Shown: positions 35,191 through 40,000 of the stretch, one piece after another
Layout: every line of letters begins with the position of its first letter
How positions within the stretch are numbered: the first letter of the stretch is position 1
Origin: Mesostigma viride
Taxonomy: Eukaryota > Streptophyta > Mesostigmatophyceae > Mesostigmatales > Mesostigmataceae
Reading direction: 5' to 3'
Length of the DNA stretch: 40,000 bases
NCBI GenBank assembly: GCA_009746045.1
Contig: RPFO01002241.1
Span: 1-40,000 of the forward strand
Made by a program: the position numbers and the translations under genes
The notes under the pieces: model-generated
The model's input: the letters and a program-made list of their open reading frames with translations, nothing else
What the model was told of the DNA's origin: nothing
Databases searched by the model: none

Positions 35191-35650
35191 TATGAAGTGA
35201 GACAACTATGCCTGGACGCATGGTGATCCAACGTTAAATAACGTAATATTACTCTTTCCTTTGTCTTTATTTATTACTGTTCTTATTATTACTATTTACA
35301 TTTTCTTTTTTCTTTCTTTCTTTCTCTTTTTTCTTTTTTCCCTTCGTAATGTATACTCCTTACGTTTTTTCTTTTAGCTCCTTCGTGTATGTGTGTATGC
35401 GTTCCCTCTTTTCCTAGTTTTGGTTGTTGTTGTTGCTGTTGTTGGTGTGTGTGGTGTGTGTGTATGTGTGTGTGTGTTTTCCCTATCAACCTTTCTTGTT
35501 ACCCTCTGTCTCCCTCCATGCAGGTCTTCCTATAGAGATAGCCACGTGGCTCCCGCGGCCTTCGCATCTTTCCTCTCAGACAACTACACTAGTCTTTTCA
35601 CGGCGTTGGATCGCCATGCATGCGCTCAGGCATAGTTGTCTCACTTCATA
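35191..35650. mobile_element. Inverted-repeat element (MITE), TA-flanked
   Basis: TGAAGTGAGACAACTATGCC (35193-35212) is exactly inverted at the right end (35629-35648), with TA on both sides. This fits a Tc1/mariner-type target but is not decisive. The interior holds a pyrimidine-rich stretch and a TG repeat (35444-35478). A single diverged end (AGTGAGACCATTATTCCTGG) occurs at 35894. Confidence 0.7.
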
Positions 35651-36393
35651 ATTGATTCTAATGGGCCAATGCTCCGTGGCGTTCAAATGGGACCATGACT
35701 GAATTATATAGGTAAGTGAGTTGCCTGTTTTACACAACCTGTACAGCGGCTAGTCTCCGGCGTGGCGTACCAGGAAAAAACCTGCCAAATTCCCTTGTAC
35801 ACAAATTCGCTTGTACACAATGGGACGAGGGAGGGCACCAACAAACTACCAAGAGGGCAGGCCACATCGTGCTCCTGCAACCCGAACATAATAAGTGAGA
35901 CCATTATTCCTGGACGCATCCCTATATTTTATGAATGAACACGCTAAGTGGGGAGCATGCATGCAACATGACGGTATTTCTGGGCGAGCTGGTGGCGGAT
36001 GCAGGCAGGGTAGCATCCTCTGCTTCGGCAACCACCGATGAGTGAAAAGCAAAGTACTATCCTCAGCTCGGCCACATAAAGCTATATAAGCTAGCTAGAT
36101 CCATGGCAAGTTACCAAAATCAGGTACGCACGTACCTGGCCAGGGCTGCCCATCAAGTCGCCGGCCATGCACTACACGACCATCACCACAGCTGGGCCCC
36201 AGGCACAGTTTTACCGTGACATCTACCATTAATAGTCACGTGGCCCCAGTGGGGAGCCGCGGCCCGCGGAAGCACAGCTGCAGTGGCTAGGTAGCGATGC
36301 CGATCGCTGGGGCGCTCTCAATTAGGCTTTTAGGGTAACATGCTTTTAGGGTGGCATGCTTTCGAGGTGGCATGCTTTTAGGGTGGCATGCTT
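35651..36393. other. Intergenic; 16-bp repeat at the right end
   Basis: No gene is supported. Bases 36325-36400 hold about 4.5 copies of a 16-bp unit (CATGCTTTTAGGGTGG). They run into the last codons of the ankyrin gene and so form its 3' untranslated start. Confidence 0.55.
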
Positions 36394-36480
36394 TCAGGGC
36401 ATTGTGGTGAGCCGTTCAAGGAGCCGCACAATCTCCGGATGCCCGTACGTCCTGGCCAAGTCGAGCGCCGTCTTGCCATC
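36394..36480 (-). CDS. Ankyrin-repeat gene, last coding exon
   Basis: The exon encodes DGKTALDLARTYGHPEIVRL and continues to a TGA at 36394-36396, 28 residues in all. It is the second half of an ankyrin repeat: TALDLARxxGHxEIVRLL is nearly consensus. A GTGCAG acceptor lies directly upstream at 36481-36486. It joins in phase 0 to the exon ending at 37946, giving ...GATDK-DGKTALD..., a proper repeat boundary. The stop codon overlaps a 16-bp tandem repeat. Confidence 0.78.
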   Translation of the reverse strand, partial: DGKTALDLARTYGHPEIVRLLERLTTMP

Positions 36481-36784
36481 CTGCACATGGCGAAGGCAAC
36501 CAACCACAGCGAGGCACACAGCCATTTGACCATTTGGAAAATACTCCCACCTGGCGCTGTCGCATGCTTTTTGTGTGTCGCATCAATCAGGACACACAGC
36601 ACACCATGGCTGCCCACGCCCCCTCCCTGACCACACAAGCCTCACCCAGGAGCTGCCTTGTGCTACGTTGCCCACTAAAGCCACGTCGTATCCTCGGAAA
36701 CGAGTGTCGAACTTTGATAATGGAAAGCAAAACCCCCAAACAAATAACATCTGCAAAACATGCTGCTGCATCACTTTGCCGTTC

Positions 36785-37235
36785 GGAAGCGAAAGAGAGA
36801 TGAATCCGGTGGTCAGCAGAAAGAGAGATGAATCCGGTGGTCAGCATAAAGAGAGATGAATCCGGTGGTCAGCATAAAGAGAGATGAATCCGGTGGTCAG
36901 CATAAAGAGAGATGAATCCGGTGGTCAGCATAAAGAGAGATGAATCCGGTGGTCAGCATAAAGAGAGATGAATCCGGTGGTCAGCAGAAAGAGAGATGAA
37001 TCCGGTGGTCAGCATAAAGAGAGATGAATCCGGTGGTCAGCATAAAGAGAGATGAATCCGGTGGTCAGCAGAAAGAGAGATGAATCCGGTGGTCAGCAGA
37101 AAGAGAGATGAATCCGGTGGTCAGCAGAAAGAGAGATGAATCTGGTGGTCAGCAGAAAGAGAGATGAATCTGGTGGTCAGCAGAAAGAGAGATGAATCTG
37201 GTGGTCAGCAGAAAGAGAGATGAATCCGGTGGTCA
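36785..37235. repeat. 28-bp minisatellite, about 16 copies
   Basis: The unit is AAAGAGAGATGAATCCGGTG plus GTCAGCAT, with two main variable positions (T or G after AGCA, C or T in ATCC). It lies inside the ankyrin intron. Confidence 0.93.
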
Positions 37236-37669
37236 GAGGATTCCCAATCTGCAGAGGCATTGTTCAGACTGCAGCCCATCATTGGTATGGTTCAGCGAAG
37301 GATTGGGGTCCTTCAACCAGGATGGTCCGTGCTGGTGCTGACATTTTAGACACATCATGAGTGGCTGTTGGAATGAAACAACATTTTCTTGGAGGTACCC
37401 GCACGTTAACCCACATACCTGCATCCCCATGTACGCACACGCACACAAGCACACGTGCGTGCTAGTACATGCACACGCACATGTTGATGTGCACACACAG
37501 TCACGCACACATGGCATAGAAGTATCGATTTGGGGGCAGAAACAAACATTTCATAAACATCCTGATGCGAACAGCCCCAACAGAGACAGGGGGCGGCCGC
37601 ACAATCACCACAGCCACCTGACCAACAAGCTTTGCCCCCCACACGCGACAATAATAAAAACAATAATAA

Positions 37670-37860
<191 letters not shown>

Positions 37861-37945
37861 GCAGTAGTAGTTCGCACCATACTCTATACACTGCACTATG
37901 TCCATGAGACAATGAGCGCAGGGTTGACTAGATACAAGTGCGCAC

Positions 37946-38044
37946 TTTGTCTGTGGCGCCGACGTCCGCGCCTTTTTCGGTGAGGAGCCGGGCAACACCG
38001 AGCTGACCCCAGTACGCCGCACGCATCAGCGGCGTCCACCCATT
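37946..38044 (-). CDS. Ankyrin-repeat gene, internal exon of exactly one repeat
   Basis: The 99-base exon encodes exactly 33 residues, one ankyrin repeat: NGWTPLMRAAYWGQLGVARL followed by LTEKGADVGATDK. Its acceptor GTGCAG (38045-38050) is identical to that of the next exon; the donor GTGCGC follows at 37945. Both junctions are phase 0. One-repeat exons are typical of genes grown by exon duplication. Ankyrin repeats bind protein partners; the partner is unknown. Confidence 0.82.
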
Positions 38045-38114
38045 CTGCACGGCAGACCGACACTTGTAATTGTTGTTCTTAGCACATGGGCGCGGGAGTC
38101 TCTGCGGCAAGATG

Positions 38115-38645
38115 CTACATAGGACAGATGGCAATAGGATGAATAGGACAGAGGTGTGACGGCAATAGGATAAACAGGACAGAGGTGTGACGGCAATAGG
38201 ATAAACAGGACAGAGGTGTGACGGCAATAGGATGAACAGGACAGAGGTGTGACGGCAATAGGATGAATAGGACAGAGGTGTGACGGCAATAGGATGAACA
38301 GGACAGAGGTGTGACGGCAATAGGATGAACAGGACAGAGGTGTGACGGCAATAGGATGAACAGGACAGAGGTGTGACGGCAATAGGATGAACAGGACAGA
38401 GCTGTGACGGCAATAGGATGAATAGGACAGAGGTGTGACGGCAATAGGATGAACAGGACAGAGGTGTGACGGCAATAGGATGAATAGGACAGAGGTGTGA
38501 CGGCAATAGGATGAACAGGACAGAGGTGTGACGGCAATAGGATGAATAGGACAGAGGTGTGACGGCAATAGGATGAACAGGACAGAGGTGTGACGGCAAT
38601 AGGATGAATAGGACAGAGGTGTGACGGCAAGAGGATGAATAGGAC
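38115..38645. repeat. 31-bp minisatellite, about 17 copies
   Basis: The unit is GGCAATAGGATGAACAGGAC plus AGAGGTGTGAC, with A/T and C/T variants. Because 31 is not a multiple of three, all frames are periodically open and give long false ORFs. It lies in the intron upstream of the one-repeat exon; degenerate copies run on to about 38765. Confidence 0.94.
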
Positions 38646-38824
38646 AGAGTTATGATGGCGTACTTCTGGTAACGCAGACAGAGTTTTAATGGCAATAAGA
38701 GAAATAAGAAATAAGACAGAATAATGATGGCTATCAGATGAATAAGACAGAGTTTTAGTGGCTGTCTCCTGGCCTCGCCGCTGTGACCGTCCCCGACGCA
38801 GTGAGCACCAAATCCCACACTTAC

Positions 38825-38854
38825 CTCGAACATGCCAGGGTCAACATATTCCAT
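38825..38854 (-). CDS. Possible upstream exon of the ankyrin gene
   Basis: The minus strand reads an ATG (38852-38854) and ten codons (MEYVDPGMFE), then a consensus donor GAG/GTAAGTG at 38824. Phase 0 fits the next exon. The frame is open further upstream to about 38918, so the true 5' boundary is unknown. Supported only by the splice site and phase. Confidence 0.35.
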
Positions 38855-40000
38855 CCATCCACATACACTGTCATTGACTCTCCCGCGTTCGTCCTCACTA
38901 CTAAAAGGTTGCGAGTTTTAGTCTCCGCGCCTGGCGGCGGCGACCGCTGTATCAAGAAACAACCAGCGCAGGCCTAAAATCTGGCAGATCTGCACCATGG
39001 AAGCTCGGCCTGTACATGCCCAGCAAGCTGCACCTGCGCCATGGAGTCTGCTGGCGCCGCGTCCTATACATGCCCAACACACTGCACCTAGCTGCGCCAC
39101 GTAGTCCCAGAACGGGCCACCATCAGCACACACTGCAACCAGGTTCTACAAGTTCGAATTGCATCGCACTCAGTACCCGGCACAATGTCCCTGCCGCCCG
39201 CGCGGCTGGTCCATACACCAAGCGAAAACCATAATCCATATACAACTAGGCATACTGGCCGGAGTAACAGTGTTATCGCTAAGGGTTTTGAGGCTGCGGC
39301 CGCAGTGGCCTCAGCCACCGAAATCCCGCGGCCACTTTGATCTCGGCCACAAAATTTCCGCGGTCGTCGCATTTTGTCACAAGCACGCCCACCAGGCCAC
39401 CACTGACCACATTACCGTCCTCTAGAGAAGCACATTTCCGCTAGTACAAGCATTCAGCCGAGTAAAGTACCATTGATACCTGGCCGACCCGACCACTGAC
39501 CCGTAAGTAGTACATGACACACGCGCCACCCTTGTACCTATATGCCTATAAACGTTTAAGTCGTTGTGGCCTCGTCTACAAACAGCCCGCGGCCACGAAA
39601 AGCCCCGGCGTGGCCACGTGTGGCCTCGGCGTCCGAAATCCGGCGGCCAGCGGCCACATGTGGCCTCGCGCGGTCCGTTAGCAAAAACACTGCGGAGTAA
39701 GGGCCAGTGTCGATCTCTGCATGCACCACGGCATTGGTGACCAAGTGTGCGCTCCACGCCCCAAAGGGTACTTGGCCGCCTGAGCCTCAGTCGGGGACGG
39801 AAAAATTCAGCCACAAATGTGTCTGGAGATCGGGCACGAGGTGAGATGTCAAGGGAGCATGCGTCATTGTACAGAGTAACGACTAACGTCAAGACTAGCC
39901 GCCCGGTTCTCCATGCACATTGCCAAGCCCGCTGGTGGAATCGAGAACCGCACGTCGATACAACATCTTCCCCTCTTGATTCTGTTGACACGAGGTGAAC
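38855..40000. other. No gene supported; GGCCAC-rich palindromic stretch
   Basis: Several long open frames exist, but they have no domain and look like by-products of GC-rich repeats. Words such as GGCCACATGTGGCC (palindrome, about 39653-39666) and CTGCGGCCGCAG (about 39294-39305) recur between 39290 and 39680, with near-copies of CGCGGCCAC and TGTGGCCTCG. This may be a foldback-type repeat. Confidence 0.4.

Noticed and set aside
36325-36400. Telomere-like TTTTAGGG words
   Set aside because: The words are spaced within a 16-bp unit and are not a head-to-tail telomere array.
37928-38854. 308-residue minus-strand open frame
   Set aside because: Mostly translation of the 31-bp minisatellite. 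Only the ankyrin end is real, and it is an exon.
39422-39991. 189-residue minus-strand frame
   Set aside because: Arg/Cys/Trp-rich translation of GGCCAC repeats, with no domain.

Overview
This window is eukaryotic nuclear DNA, most likely from an alga or another protist. The evidence is a spliced ankyrin gene, an apparently uninterrupted TPR gene, several classes of retrotransposon and an integrated polinton-like virus (PLV) segment. The sequence alone does not fix the species.

Layout. (1) 1-8.6 kb is a compact viral gene block: a coiled-coil/beta-rich fibre-like gene on the minus strand, then on the plus strand a basic coiled-coil protein, an FtsK/HerA-type packaging ATPase, an AT-hook protein, a tyrosine recombinase, and an archaeo-eukaryotic primase followed by a UL9-like SF2 helicase. 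A tRNA 3'-end sequence with a T7 tract lies just before the recombinase. Four plus-strand genes share a promoter-like motif, ATCT-N10/11-TATA, that ends 6-8 nt before the ATG. No major capsid gene is visible and may lie left of the window. (2) 8.6-11.3 kb holds a perfect 19-bp inverted repeat, a 123-bp hairpin-bearing tandem repeat, a 66-bp tandem repeat and a ten-copy 173-bp satellite. (3) 11.3-24.2 kb is one Penelope-like reverse transcriptase gene cut into four pieces by three insertions: a 1.7-kb piggyBac-type element (TTAA duplication), an 8.45-kb Ty3/gypsy chromodomain element with identical-looking 573-bp LTRs (AGGTG duplication), and a 738-bp small element with direct terminal repeats (10-bp duplication). 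Removing all three restores one continuous frame of about 633 codons. (4) 24.2-25.9 kb is intergenic with retrotransposon 3' tails. (5) 26.3-27.4 kb is a host TPR gene on the minus strand. (6) 27.8-36 kb is a mobile-element graveyard: two MITEs with G-run termini, a LINE ORF1-only copy with a 13-bp target duplication, a LINE ORF2 3' fragment, a second ORF1 copy on the minus strand that received a nested plus-strand copy, and a TA-flanked inverted-repeat element. (7) 36.4-38.9 kb is the 3' end of an ankyrin-repeat gene on the minus strand, with introns filled by 28-bp and 31-bp minisatellites and a TAC microsatellite. (8) 38.9-40 kb has no gene I can support.

How the genes fit together. The viral block combines packaging (ATPase), DNA replication (primase plus helicase), integration (recombinase) and probable virion functions, controlled by a shared promoter motif. 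Three apparent reading-frame breaks (coiled-coil gene, primase/helicase, and the extra ORFs of the LTR element) all have the same sign (-1). This fits single-base deletions, either real decay or long-read sequence error, and should be checked before the genes are called dead.
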